A stretch of 64,000 nucleotides of DNA from Adhaeribacter arboris (lineage in GTDB: Bacteria; Bacteroidota; Bacteroidia; Cytophagales; Hymenobacteraceae). Numbering within the stretch: position 1 is the stretch's first letter; the number at the start of each line of letters is the position of its first letter. Position numbers and translations under genes: made by a program. The notes beneath the pieces were generated by a model. That model did not search any database and was not told the DNA's origin. It saw only the letters and a list, made by a program, of their open reading frames with translations. The DNA is taken from the NCBI RefSeq assembly GCF_003023845.1, contig NZ_PYFT01000002.1:124001-188000 (forward strand). The letters run 5' to 3'. Positions 27,816 through 38,087 of the stretch are shown here, piece after piece.

Positions 27816-28254
27816 TGACCCGTCCTAAAAAAGTTGACCTATCTATTTTAGAAAAAGCCCTATGTTCCTGAAAAAGATTCTGCTTAAAGCGCCCCTTGTT
27901 GAGTGAAGTTAGCTCATTAATGAAATATCGACAATGAAGCAAGCAGAATCCAAGTCAAACCCTTTTATATTCATATTTATTTAACTATATATTGAAACTA
28001 TACTGCACTTGCATTTTGTATTAATCAAATAGTATCTAAAAGGCAACGCTACTATTAATAGCGGCTAAAAAAAGAATAATCACAAAAGCGTAAATATAAT
28101 TTTAAATATTATTCTGGATTTTGATCAATGAAATTATATAATTCTTTTTACCTGACCCAGCATCCTTAACTATATAAACTATATATTCCTTGCCTTACTA
28201 ATTCTTTTAAAAATAAAATTATTCCTTACTCATACTAATTATACCTAAATATTT
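27816..28254. other. Intergenic region with the distal end of a dispersed unit
   Basis: Begins with TGACCCGTCCTAAAAAAG then TTGACCT (27816-27840), which matches 63061-63085 and the reverse of 18620-18640. The remaining 400 bases are AT-rich and hold no supported gene. The promoter of the protease gene at 28255 should be here. Confidence 0.45.
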
Positions 28255-29433
28255 ATGAAGCAAAAACTTTACAAAAAAACTATTTCTTGTCTGGCGCTTT
28301 CTGCTTGTTTCTCTATGTACAGCTGTCAAAAAGAGGAGTTTCAACCTAGTACAGCTGCCGAAACCACTTCCATTTCGAATGCTACCCAAGCTAAAAACAA
28401 AATTGAAGGACAGTATATTGTCGTTCTTAAAAAAAGTAACACAAAAGTAAATAGGATAGTTAATGCCTTAATAGTAAAAGGTATTATTACGCCCATCAAT
28501 TCTTCTGATTTATTGGAAGGAGCGGTTAATGGCTTTGTGGCTAAATTAACTCCCCAGCAGGTAGCCCGACTCGAAAAGCACCCCGATATAGCCTATATTG
28601 AACAGGATCAGGTGATTACTTCTCAAGCTGTAATGACCACGGATTCTGCTGCGGAAGAAACTTATTCTGCTTTACCTGGAGAAACCATTCCCCAGGGAGT
28701 AGGCATGTTGGGCTACAGTGATGGAACCGGCAAAACAGCCTGGGTGATTGATAGCGGCGTGGACTTAAATAATCCGGACCTGAATGTGGATGTAGCCCGT
28801 AGTAAAAGCTTTCTTACTACCACCAGCGTGCAGGATGGTTTTGGTCACGGCACAGCTGTTGCCAGTATTATTGGGGCTAAAAATGATGGAGCCGGAATTA
28901 TTGGAGTAGCCGCAAATGCGACGATTGTTGCCTTGCGGGTTTCCGATGATGCGGGAGCGGGAACCGTATCTAATGCCATTAAAGCCGTGAACCAGGTGAA
29001 TACCTATGGTAAAGCGGGAGATGTAGTAAATATCAGTTTAGCCTCCGGGGCCTCGGCTGCTTTTGATAGTGCCGTAAAAACGGTAGCAGCTAAAGGTATT
29101 TTCGTGGCTATTGCTGCGGGTAATAGCGGGGTGGATTGCAGTACAACTTCTCCTCAGCGCGTTAATGCCCTTAATGTTTATACTGTATCGGCGATGGATT
29201 ACAATAAAAATTTCTGGACTAGCTCTAACTTTGGATCACCCGTTGACCGGTGTGCACCAGGAGTGAATATTACTGCTTTAAAAATTGGCGGTGGCACAAA
29301 ACTGGTGACCGGTACTTCCTTTGCTACCCCCCACGTAGCGGGCTTATTATTACTACAAGGAAATGCGATGGGTAATATGGGCTATGTAACCGGTGATAAA
29401 GACAGTACCCCTGATTTAATTCCACACCTTTAG
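28255..29433 (+). CDS. S8 family (subtilisin-like) serine protease lipoprotein
   Basis: A 392-residue exported protease. The signal ends in a lipobox-like M-Y-S-C (about residue 24). An I9 inhibitor prodomain spans about 50-122 (G-Q-Y-I-V-V-L-K ... I-A-Y-I-E-Q-D). The catalytic triad is complete: Asp in V-I-D-S-G-V-D (about 165), His in G-H-G-T-A-V-A (about 199) and Ser in G-T-S-F-A-T-P-H (about 354). The oxyanion Asn is in A-A-G-N-S-G (about 290). It is of the proteinase K-like type. The prodomain should be removed on maturation. A perfect bidirectional hairpin separates it from the convergent DUF11 gene. Confidence 0.92.
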   Translation: MKQKLYKKTISCLALSACFSMYSCQKEEFQPSTAAETTSISNATQAKNKIEGQYIVVLKKSNTKVNRIVNALIVKGIITPINSSDLLEGAVNGFVAKLTPQQVARLEKHPDIAYIEQDQVITSQAVMTTDSAAEETYSALPGETIPQGVGMLGYSDGTGKTAWVIDSGVDLNNPDLNVDVARSKSFLTTTSVQDGFGHGTAVASIIGAKNDGAGIIGVAANATIVALRVSDDAGAGTVSNAIKAVNQVNTYGKAGDVVNISLASGASAAFDSAVKTVAAKGIFVAIAAGNSGVDCSTTSPQRVNALNVYTVSAMDYNKNFWTSSNFGSPVDRCAPGVNITALKIGGGTKLVTGTSFATPHVAGLLLLQGNAMGNMGYVTGDKDSTPDLIPHL

Positions 29434-29463
29434 AATCTCCACTTTTAAATAATTAAAATATTC

Positions 29464-29491
29464 CATAAAGCCACTTGATAGTGGCTTTATG
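29464..29491. terminator. Bidirectional terminator between convergent genes
   Basis: Perfect 12-bp stem CATAAAGCCACT / AGTGGCTTTATG with TGAT loop, in the 121-base gap between the stops at 29433 (+) and 29555 (-). It can serve both genes. Confidence 0.75.
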
Positions 29492-29554
29492 TATTTAAAG
29501 AAAATAGGTTATAATGTAAAAGGTGCCTTTTCAATTTTAAAGTATAGATAGAAT

Positions 29555-32500
29555 TTATTGTTTTACTACCCGTTTGATTGTTTCGAACCTAGAACCTTTG
29601 ATTTTCAGCAAGTAAATTCCCGTCCGAAATCCGGACAAATCAATACTGGGAATGGTACCTATTTCTAACTGGTGAGTAGCCACTAATCTGCCGTTTATAG
29701 TATAGACTTGCACAATAGCTTTGTCGTTACCAACGCCGATAAAGTCTAGCTTAACAATATCCGGGGTAGGATTAGGATAAACTTTTACTTCTACTGGTAT
29801 CCGAACCGCATTTGATTCGACCACAATAATTTCGCTATATTCGTACTTTCCATTAAAGTCTATTTGCTTTAATCGATAGTAAGTAGTGCCGGACAAACTT
29901 TGGGCATCCAGGAAATTATAATCCCTTTGTTGATTCGTCGTACCTGCTCCGGCCACTTGGCCAATAGACTTAAAGTTGATGGCATCTGTGCTTCTCTCCA
30001 CTAAAAAGTAGGCATTGTTTTTCTCCGAAGCCGTGAACCAGGTTAATACAACCCCTTTTTCCTGCATTTTACCTTCAAATTTTATCAAAGCAACTGGAAG
30101 TAAAATAATTAATCCTTCCTGACGGAAAGCATATTCCCCGTTGGAGGCCGTTTGCAAGGAAACACTGTGCCCGCCGTTATCCACGTCAAATAAATCTACC
30201 AGGCCATCCAGATCCGTGTCATGGTAGTAGTTACTACCCTTGGTTAGGAAAGCAGGGTAATCCGGAGCCCACTGTAACCAATTAGGAAATCCGGATTCAT
30301 CCACGTCCGAATTTATATACCATCCTTTGTTATATTCTTCCTCAAAAACCCGGGCGCGTTCAAATAAATCATCAAAAGACTCTCCTTCCGCATTGTCATC
30401 AAAAGCTTCCACATAATCTCCGGAGAAATCATCATCACTATCGGTATCCCGGTAATCAGGCAGACCATCACTTTCAATGTCGATGGGAATAATGATTTTC
30501 CCACCCGTAGTGCCATCATACCCATCGCTAAGACCGTCAAAATCGCTATCCGATCCTAAACCGTTCACATACGCGTTGGTCGCTTGAGATTCAAAATTAT
30601 CTAAAATCCCGTCGTTATCAGCGTCAATATCTATAAAGTCACTTACCCCATCATTATCGATGTCAGGATTAAGCAATGCAGAAACATCGCTATCAGGGTT
30701 AGTTTCAATGGCATCAGGCATTCCGTTCGCCCCAACGCTGCCGATGAAAATAGCTTTCGCCGCATCATAGATATTATCCGGCGGCACGATTCCCTCATTT
30801 GCCTCAATTGCATTGGGGATACCATCCCCATCTTCATCCAGGTCATACCCAGTGATTAAGCCATCTTCATCCAAATCGAAGGCATCATTGATGCCATCAA
30901 AATTCCTATCCCGGAAACCACCGTACATAGGATGGTTAAAGTCAATATCTACATAGTTAGGTTTGCCATCTCCGTCTGCGTCACCCCTAGGATCAACATC
31001 AAAATTACCTAAGTCCGATATTCCATCGTTGTTGTCATCTAAGTCATCTTCATCAGCAATTCCGTCCTGATCCCAATCGCCTAAGATGGTATAAATAACA
31101 GTACTTGTGGAAATACCGCCCAAAGCATCAGTGGTTTCAATAGTTAGGTTGTAAGTACCCGGAACCAAAGAGAATCGGTTATCTATTTCCAGTTCTCCGT
31201 CGTTGTCTAAACGAACCCCAGCCGGTAAAGAACCACTAACAATTTTGGCATTTTGAATGGGTCCATCGGGGTCGGTCACTTCCGCCAAATGTTCTCCTGT
31301 TTGATAAGCAAACAGGTGCTTATTGGTGTTTAATACTTGATAAGTAGCTTCCCGATCAGGTACGGTAATATGAATTACTGTACTGTTGTTACCATCTTTG
31401 GTATTGCCTCCATTGGGATCAAACTCATTAGCAGCATACTTATACCCCAAGCTATTTAGTACACCAATGGCAGCGGGCTGCGCCAACAAGGTCAAATTCT
31501 TAGATTCGTTCACGCCCAGATTACCAATGGTCCAAAGGCCGGCCGCCGGATCAATAGTGGTGCCAGGGGCTGGTGTGCCACTACCAGGCACTAATTTTAA
31601 GCCGGGGGCTACTCCGGCTGCTATTACTACTCCAGTAGCTACATTTGGACCCAAATTCGTGGCAGTAATGGTCACCAGGTACTGACCACCTACGGCATAG
31701 GGTCCTTCCACAATGGAACTGCTTACAGCAATATCGGCCGTGGCCACGCTTTGGATCGTCGCTGCCTGGCTATTGTTATTGGGATTACTGTCGTACTGAC
31801 CCACTGATGCAATGGAAGCGGTCGTGGTGTACGAAGCAGGAGAAGTTGGTTTTACCGTAAGCACCAAGGTCTGAGTAGTACCAGGCAATAAGTCGGTTCC
31901 AAGGTTCCAAATACCGCTCGCTTCGTCGTAGGTTCCTACCGAAGGATCAGCTCCCACTAAACTAAGACCAGCGGGTAGTTTATCCAAGATTAGCACACCT
32001 GTGGCCGCGTCAGTACTATTGTTCTTCACGGTTACGGTAAGGATGGTTGTTTCCCCATTGGGGAGCGTTGTCCGAGCAGCGGTATTGGTCACCTGCAGTT
32101 CAGCTACTGGTACCACATTTACCAGAGCTACTGCGCGATCATTCTCCGGAACTAAATCCGTTTGATTCTGGGAGAGTTTGGTGCCGCCTAGATTTAAACG
32201 GCCGGTAGTATTAGGTTTACCTTTGACCACTAGGGTAATAGTCTCCCCAGCGGCTAATTCGCTCACCAGCCATTCCCCGGTTTGAGAATTATAACCTTTC
32301 CCAGGCTCCACGTAGGTAAAATCTATGGTGCCGGTACGGGTATCTCTACCCACCAGATTAGTTGCCTTATCAGGTCCTTTATTGGTTAACCGCATGGTAA
32401 AGGTAGCTTCGGTTAATCCTTTATAGAAAATTCCATTCACATCACCGGTTACATCCACCGTTACCGCCACATCCGCCAATTTCTGAACCGTTAGAGAAGT

Positions 32501-35500
32501 AGAAGCTGAATTGTTAGTAGTATTAGTATCTGCCTCATTAGCCGAGATTTTAGCAGCAGCAAAGGTATAGTCTTTATTACCAGTAGTGGTATTATCCACG
32601 TTGGGAGTAACTATTAGAGAGAGTTCCGCTTCGCCGCTAGCAGAAAGGTTCCCTACTGTCCAGGTGGAACCGTCATAGGAACCTATTTGAGGATCTGCCT
32701 GCTTTAAAGTAAAACCAGCGGGTACGGGCACATTCACCTTCAGGTCGGTTGCCGCATCTTGGCCCGCGTTTTTTACCCGGACAGTCAGGGTGATTTCCTG
32801 ACCGGTATAATAAGGTCCCGCTGACTTTAAAACCGACACCTGGATGTCCGCTGTAACTACTCCGGTTCCGGAAGTAATGGTGTTAGAGGCACTATTATTT
32901 CCAGTCACATCATCAAATTCGGTGTGCGTTTGGGAGGCAGTAGTTGTGATAACAGCGCTCTGATTGACCGTTGCTGTTAAAGTAAGTGTCGCGGAATTGC
33001 CACTGGCTAAGGTGCCAATATTCCACGCCCCGGTGCCGGAGGTATAGGTGCCAGTTGTCGGAACAGCGTTGTTAAAGCTTAAGCTACCAGGCAATTTATC
33101 GGTCACCACCAAGTTAGTAGTTGGGCTAGGTCCATTGTTCTTTACTGTCACCGTGTAGGTAATTTGATCTCCATTAGCATAAGTGGTTTTTATCGGAGAG
33201 GTAACCACATTGGTGACAGCTACTTCTGCGGTTGGTTTTACGGTAATGGTACTAGTGGCTGCATTATTTAGGCTATTGAAGTCGTATTCGGAATGCGATT
33301 GAGAAAGAGTTAAATTAATAGTTCCGGTGGTGGTGGGTGTTGCCGTGAGAGTCAGAGTCTGAGTGTTGCCAGCAGGGATAGTGCCAATATTCCAGGTTCC
33401 TGTGCCAGTTCCCAGACCTACTGTTCCAACCGAAGCTGTATAACCGGTAAAACTCAAGCCGGAAGGCAAAGCGCCACTTACGATGACATTCGTCGCATCG
33501 TTTGGTCCATTGTTAGTGGCCTGGATAGTATAAGTAATACTCCCATTCTGATTGGGAATAGCATTAGAGACTACATTCGTTACAACCACATCCGCGGCCG
33601 GCGCGATCGTGATGGTAGTAGCTGAAGTATTGTTGTTGGAATTATCATCCAATTCATAACCGGTACGGCTACCCAACTCGGCCGTAGTAGTGATGGCGCC
33701 TAAAGATGATACTTTGGCTTTCAAGGTCAGGGTTTTTGTTTCATTCAGGGCTAAGGTGCCAACCGCCCAGGCACCAGTGGTAGCGTTATAACCCGCAGGA
33801 GCCGTTCCTTCCAGAGTTAGTCCGGTGGGTAGTTTATCCGTAACAATAACTCCGGTTGCCGCATTGGGTCCTAAGTTCTTGGCCGTTATCGCGTAAGTCA
33901 CTACGTCACCATTATTATAATTGGTTTTATCACTGGTGTTCTTTACTTCTATGTCTGCCGCGGACTGCACGTTGATAGTAGCTACGGCTTTGTCGTTGGT
34001 AGCAACATTATCCGCTTCGGTGTGCGTTTGGGTAGCGGTGGCGGAAATAGCACCCAGCACCAAGGGTTTGGCCGTAATGGTTAAGGTTCTGGAAGCACCC
34101 ATGGCTAAAGAGCCTATGTTCCAAACGCCCGTGCCAGAGTTATAGCTAACATCGGAGGAGCTTATAAATGCTAATTTTGTCAGGTCTAGTTTATCGGTGA
34201 CTTGGACGTTGCTCGCGGCGACCGGTCCATTATTAGTAACCGTAAGGGTGTAGGTAACCGGTTTTCCGATAATGTAAGGCGCTGGCTCCACGCTATTAGT
34301 CACGGCTATATCAGCACTACAATCATAAGTAAAAACCGCCGTTCTACTGGAGGATTCGGTGTGTCCATAGGTCCAGGTATTGACAGTCTTTAAATCTCCC
34401 GCAGTGGTCGTGGCAGACCCCCAACGGTGCACCCCAGCCGTAGAAACGATGCCATAAAGTTCCGTTTGAGGAGTTGGGAAAGCCACAGTAGGAAGATTAG
34501 AGTCGTCCCAAAATAATAAACCATTGTAATTAGAACCCACAAGTGGCCGAACATCCTGTACCCGGAAACCATCCGCATTGGCCTCCGCATCCCACAAGGG
34601 AAAATGAAGGGGAGCACTATTATTGCGGAAGAAAAAGTTAAGGGAGGTATTTTTAGCTACCACTTGGCCTAAACCATTTAAACCATTCCACTCCAGGGTG
34701 CGGGTACCTTTGGCACCGGTAGATTCCAGTAATACGTCAGCCGTACCAGCCTGATAACCTTCCACCCCGTTCAGGTTAATCAAAACGAGAAAGGTGCCAC
34801 TTTCGCTGGTGTTCAGCGCAAATACGGATTTACCCCCATTGGTAGTGGTATTGCAGCTAAAAGAAAGGATAACTGAAAAAGTAGGTGCCGTGGCACTTTG
34901 CCAAATCGTAGGATCAGGATTGTTCACGAAATTAAATAATTCCGGATAGTCGGTTTGACTGGTCTGACTTTTTCTTCTTTCGGTAACGGCTGTTCCGCCA
35001 GCCGTAGTGGAGCCAAATCGGTTCGTGACAAAGCGAAAGAAGTTCTGGGGGGAGAGACCAGCTAGTTCCACTTTCTTCACAAAGTACCGGTCTGGCTGAT
35101 CCTCACTGGGAATGAGTGGATACATGTTAAAATCTTTAGAGAAAACATTCTCTGCTCCACCTGCAGAAAATGACCACAGCTTACTCCGCATCCGGCCAGG
35201 CTTTTCATCGCCGTTCGCATCAATCACCGTAAAATCCCACAAGTCATAAACGGAAAACCGCCGTGCATCATCTGTCCAGGTGCTTTCGCCTACTTGCGTG
35301 AATTCTACATAATAGTCATAGTCTACTGCCGTATTATTGTAAATACTCAGGGGCGTATAGCCATTTGTTACCGTTTTTCCATTTATACTTCTATTAGGTC
35401 CATTTTCTGCTTCGGTGGCATTATCAATCACGCCGTTCTGATTGGCTACTAATAACATATCTCTTGTGGAGGTAGTATTAGCAGTGAGGGTGTTAGCTTG

Positions 35501-35899
35501 TGAAAAGGTAGCATCGTCGACACTGGTGGCGGCATTGGTTCGGCGTAGAGTGATCGTTAGATTGGCTTGATTAGCATTGGTTTGATCATGAATAGCTCGG
35601 TGCACCCCATAGAACAGCCTCTCTCCTGCTTTCACACGAATGTACAGCCGGTGATCTTTCGAGTAAGTTGCTCCATTCCGGCTAAAACCGGTGGGCTTAA
35701 GGAAACTGAGGGAAGTAATAGCTACGCCGGTCGCACTTGGTAAGTTCGCATCATGTGCTAAATAACCGGCTTTATCATTTAAGGTGCTGGTTAAGGCTGC
35801 TGCTGATTTATTCGGAGTTAATTGCTTGGATCCTTCCCCGTACAAGATAAAAGGTAACAACAACCAAGTAAAAATTAGGAAGCGGAATTTTTGAACCAT
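29555..35899 (-). CDS. Giant exported DUF11-repeat protein with TSP3-like calcium region and T9SS sorting domain
   Basis: A 2114-residue protein with a signal peptide (about 1-22). Residues about 25-520 form a unique N-terminal region. Then come eight DUF11/CARDB-type repeats (about 528-1510), each starting A-D-I/V-x-V-x-N and containing N-x-G-P-x-x-A-T-x-V-x-V-x-D-x-L-P. A cadherin/putative-Ig-like domain follows (about 1516-1600), then thrombospondin type 3-like calcium motifs (about 1606-1905; D-x-D-x-D-G-x-x-D repeats such as D-Q-D-G-I-A-D-E-D-D). The C-terminus is a beta-sandwich plus T9SS type A sorting domain (V-Y-P-N-P-T-P-D, about 2035-2114). Such architecture suits a long calcium-stiffened surface stalk or adhesin. 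No enzymatic domain is visible. It stands alone. Confidence 0.85.
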   Translation of the reverse strand: MVQKFRFLIFTWLLLPFILYGEGSKQLTPNKSAAALTSTLNDKAGYLAHDANLPSATGVAITSLSFLKPTGFSRNGATYSKDHRLYIRVKAGERLFYGVHRAIHDQTNANQANLTITLRRTNAATSVDDATFSQANTLTANTTSTRDMLLVANQNGVIDNATEAENGPNRSINGKTVTNGYTPLSIYNNTAVDYDYYVEFTQVGESTWTDDARRFSVYDLWDFTVIDANGDEKPGRMRSKLWSFSAGGAENVFSKDFNMYPLIPSEDQPDRYFVKKVELAGLSPQNFFRFVTNRFGSTTAGGTAVTERRKSQTSQTDYPELFNFVNNPDPTIWQSATAPTFSVILSFSCNTTTNGGKSVFALNTSESGTFLVLINLNGVEGYQAGTADVLLESTGAKGTRTLEWNGLNGLGQVVAKNTSLNFFFRNNSAPLHFPLWDAEANADGFRVQDVRPLVGSNYNGLLFWDDSNLPTVAFPTPQTELYGIVSTAGVHRWGSATTTAGDLKTVNTWTYGHTESSSRTAVFTYDCSADIAVTNSVEPAPYIIGKPVTYTLTVTNNGPVAASNVQVTDKLDLTKLAFISSSDVSYNSGTGVWNIGSLAMGASRTLTITAKPLVLGAISATATQTHTEADNVATNDKAVATINVQSAADIEVKNTSDKTNYNNGDVVTYAITAKNLGPNAATGVIVTDKLPTGLTLEGTAPAGYNATTGAWAVGTLALNETKTLTLKAKVSSLGAITTTAELGSRTGYELDDNSNNNTSATTITIAPAADVVVTNVVSNAIPNQNGSITYTIQATNNGPNDATNVIVSGALPSGLSFTGYTASVGTVGLGTGTGTWNIGTIPAGNTQTLTLTATPTTTGTINLTLSQSHSEYDFNSLNNAATSTITVKPTAEVAVTNVVTSPIKTTYANGDQITYTVTVKNNGPSPTTNLVVTDKLPGSLSFNNAVPTTGTYTSGTGAWNIGTLASGNSATLTLTATVNQSAVITTTASQTHTEFDDVTGNNSASNTITSGTGVVTADIQVSVLKSAGPYYTGQEITLTVRVKNAGQDAATDLKVNVPVPAGFTLKQADPQIGSYDGSTWTVGNLSASGEAELSLIVTPNVDNTTTGNKDYTFAAAKISANEADTNTTNNSASTSLTVQKLADVAVTVDVTGDVNGIFYKGLTEATFTMRLTNKGPDKATNLVGRDTRTGTIDFTYVEPGKGYNSQTGEWLVSELAAGETITLVVKGKPNTTGRLNLGGTKLSQNQTDLVPENDRAVALVNVVPVAELQVTNTAARTTLPNGETTILTVTVKNNSTDAATGVLILDKLPAGLSLVGADPSVGTYDEASGIWNLGTDLLPGTTQTLVLTVKPTSPASYTTTASIASVGQYDSNPNNNSQAATIQSVATADIAVSSSIVEGPYAVGGQYLVTITATNLGPNVATGVVIAAGVAPGLKLVPGSGTPAPGTTIDPAAGLWTIGNLGVNESKNLTLLAQPAAIGVLNSLGYKYAANEFDPNGGNTKDGNNSTVIHITVPDREATYQVLNTNKHLFAYQTGEHLAEVTDPDGPIQNAKIVSGSLPAGVRLDNDGELEIDNRFSLVPGTYNLTIETTDALGGISTSTVIYTILGDWDQDGIADEDDLDDNNDGISDLGNFDVDPRGDADGDGKPNYVDIDFNHPMYGGFRDRNFDGINDAFDLDEDGLITGYDLDEDGDGIPNAIEANEGIVPPDNIYDAAKAIFIGSVGANGMPDAIETNPDSDVSALLNPDIDNDGVSDFIDIDADNDGILDNFESQATNAYVNGLGSDSDFDGLSDGYDGTTGGKIIIPIDIESDGLPDYRDTDSDDDFSGDYVEAFDDNAEGESFDDLFERARVFEEEYNKGWYINSDVDESGFPNWLQWAPDYPAFLTKGSNYYHDTDLDGLVDLFDVDNGGHSVSLQTASNGEYAFRQEGLIILLPVALIKFEGKMQEKGVVLTWFTASEKNNAYFLVERSTDAINFKSIGQVAGAGTTNQQRDYNFLDAQSLSGTTYYRLKQIDFNGKYEYSEIIVVESNAVRIPVEVKVYPNPTPDIVKLDFIGVGNDKAIVQVYTINGRLVATHQLEIGTIPSIDLSGFRTGIYLLKIKGSRFETIKRVVKQ

Positions 35900-36744
35900 T
35901 AACTTGCCTATATTGAATAATTGAAGTCCACCAACTGCAAAACCTGGCTTAAAACTTAAATAATATTAAGTTAGGAACTAATGTTTATTACGCAGTCTCG
36001 TCTTAAAAGTACAAAACCAGGCAACTAATTCCAATCATTAAATCTTATCTGGCCAATACTACTCAGGGGGCTTTATACCTATTTTGAAGGGATAAATCTT
36101 AACAAATACGATAAATAATTATGAGTAAGTAGAATCAAACTTTACTTAGTTAAAATATTGTTTATTTAAAAAGTAATATTTTATATAAAAATAACAATTA
36201 ACTTATATAAAAATAACAATTAACATTCAACTAATAGTACTTAAATGATTGACCAATTTAGTGGATCACTTTATTAATTAGAGCTAGGTTAAATAATGTG
36301 CATTTGAATACAAGACTGTAGTAGCAATATTATTTAAGTAGAATATTTTACAAGCAACTTTTTAATTTTTGCCTTCAAATATAAAATTTAATGACTTATA
36401 AGTGGAGTTATGTTTAATAAACCGCTGTAATCTTAGAAAAACAATCAATTAAGTAACTTGTTGAATCCAGAGCAGGCATAGTTGAAACAGACTGTTAACA
36501 AGGAGTCGGCTTGTGAATTTGTTGGATTAGAAAGTAGTACCTTCCTTTTCCAGAAACTCACCCTAGCGTCCTCTTTCCTGCTTAAACTGCCTGATTAGCT
36601 GAATTATTCCCCAACCTTTAGAAAAAAGTAAATTACCGTATCCATTAATCTATTGCTATTTGAATAGTAGAATCGTGTAATTCCTAGAACTTACTAGCCG
36701 TATAAGCTACTTTGCTGCTGTGTGCTGACCTAACAAGCCTATTT
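35900..36744. other. Long AT-rich intergenic region with a tandem repeat
   Basis: 845 bases between divergent genes, strongly AT-rich. It contains one perfect 22-bp tandem duplication (36181-36224) and no supported ORF or RNA gene. Confidence 0.45.
36181..36224. repeat. Perfect tandem duplication, 2 x 22 bp
   Basis: The 22-base word TTATATAAAAATAACAATTA followed by AC occurs twice in a row without mismatch, in non-coding sequence. Confidence 0.85.
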
Positions 36745-37115
36745 ATGATACTTATTGTAGACGATGATGCTACTACCCGTTTTTGATGAAGAGGGTAATC
36801 ACCAGCGTGGATCAACATAACCAAATCTTAGCCGCCAGCAACGGGCAGGAAGCATTGACCGTGTTAAATCAAGCTTGTTTAGTTAACAACTGTCCCGAGC
36901 TCATCCTCCTGGATATCAACATGCCCGTCATGAATGGGTTTGAATTCTTACGGGAATTGCAGAACCTATCTCTAGATGCTGCTGTCTTCAAAATTGCTAT
37001 TCTTACCTCCTCCAACAATCCGCTTGATTATCTAATGGCCCACAAGTACCCCATCATCGGGTATTTAGAAAAGCCTCTTACCGAAGAAAAGTTTAGAAGC
37101 GTAATGGTAGAATAA
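36745..37115 (+). pseudogene. CheY-like response regulator with a 1-base frameshift
   Basis: The ATG at 36745 opens M-I-L-I-V-D-D-D-A-T-T-R-F, a perfect receiver-domain start with its acidic pocket, but hits TGA at 36784. In the adjacent frame the protein continues at once as L-M-K-R-V-I-T-S-V, then L-I-L-L-D-I-N-M-P-V-M-N-G with the phospho-acceptor Asp, and G-Y-L-E-K-P-L with the conserved Lys. The join is at a run of five T (36780-36784); a sixth T would restore a 124-residue single-domain response regulator. This is either a real deletion, a sequencing error in a homopolymer, or, less likely, slippage. A STAS-like gene follows 156 bases later. Confidence 0.75.
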
Positions 37116-37271
37116 TCTAATAAGAACCTGAGTATAGTTTACTTCTTGGCTTCCGCCAATGCGTATAATCTTGCAGAACTTCGCCCCGATTTCTTATTGG
37201 TTGTTTTAAAGTAAATAGGTACACCAGCGGATGGATGGCTAATTCCACCCGTACTACTTTGCCCAACCAAT

Positions 37272-37685
37272 ATGATTGTATTTGAAAGTGAAAATTTTGA
37301 GTTAGAGTATCATCCCGAATATAAAACGTTAGAATTAAGATGGATCGGCGTTTTAGAGTCTCAGAAATGGGAGATCCTTATTTCGGAATTAATTAAAGTA
37401 GCCAATATGTATCAGATAGAAAGTTTGTTATTAGATGCTAGTTACGTGGACATGCAAGAGAGCATGCCGGCCGTGCAGCAGGTGCCGCTACAACAATATT
37501 TCAAGGGGATGCGCTTTATTCCCACGCTCACTAAAATTGCCCGCGTGGCCTCGGGTAGCACGGATTACGATAAAGTAGTCCAGGAACAATATGCGGCTTT
37601 ACTAATCTCTTATAACGGGATAGAATTTAAAAGTTTTGAGCATTACTACCAAGCCATGTATTGGATTACTGGAAAACCTTCCTAA
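37272..37685 (+). CDS. STAS/SpoIIAA-like small protein, paralog 3
   Basis: A 137-residue member of the four-copy family. It has F-E-L-E-Y at the start, I-E-S-L-L-L-D-A-S-Y-V in the central strand-loop, L-T-K-I-A-R-V-A-S, and a Y-Q-A-M-Y-W-I-T-G-K C-terminus nearly matching the T-W-L-T-G-K of paralog 4. It follows a single-domain response regulator on the same strand. This hints at a signalling role, but the gap of 156 bases makes co-transcription uncertain. Confidence 0.6.
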   Translation: MIVFESENFELEYHPEYKTLELRWIGVLESQKWEILISELIKVANMYQIESLLLDASYVDMQESMPAVQQVPLQQYFKGMRFIPTLTKIARVASGSTDYDKVVQEQYAALLISYNGIEFKSFEHYYQAMYWITGKPS

Positions 37686-38087
37686 CAAAATGTGAAATCA
37701 ATCGGGCTCTTTCAATTATATTATTAATACCCTTTAAAGAAGTTAGATTATTATCTTAAAATAAGATCAACTTATATTTTGGAATATAACTTTTTTTATA
37801 CACTGTAACCTTCCGGTTACGATGCTGGTAAAGGCTGCTATTAGACTTTGTTGGATTACAGCTGCCTTTTTGTTTCTCCACTACTTTTGTTTGCAATTAC
37901 TCACCTTATTGTCTTTCAGTTAATTAGTGCTGAACACCTAATTGCCGTTGACGTTCTTGCGCTGGAAAGTTCCCGGAAAACTTGCTTTCGGGATTCCTTT
38001 ACTACCCAGGGCGGTACTGATGGTACATTCTCCTTAGTTTAATATAGCAACCTTTTAACTGAATTTTCACCTTTTTAATGCTTCATA
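37686..38087. other. Intergenic region, nothing certain
   Basis: About 400 bases. A small GTAACC/GGTTAC hairpin lies near 37806-37821 without a following T-tract. The open frame at 37848-38042 has no protein-like features. Confidence 0.35.
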
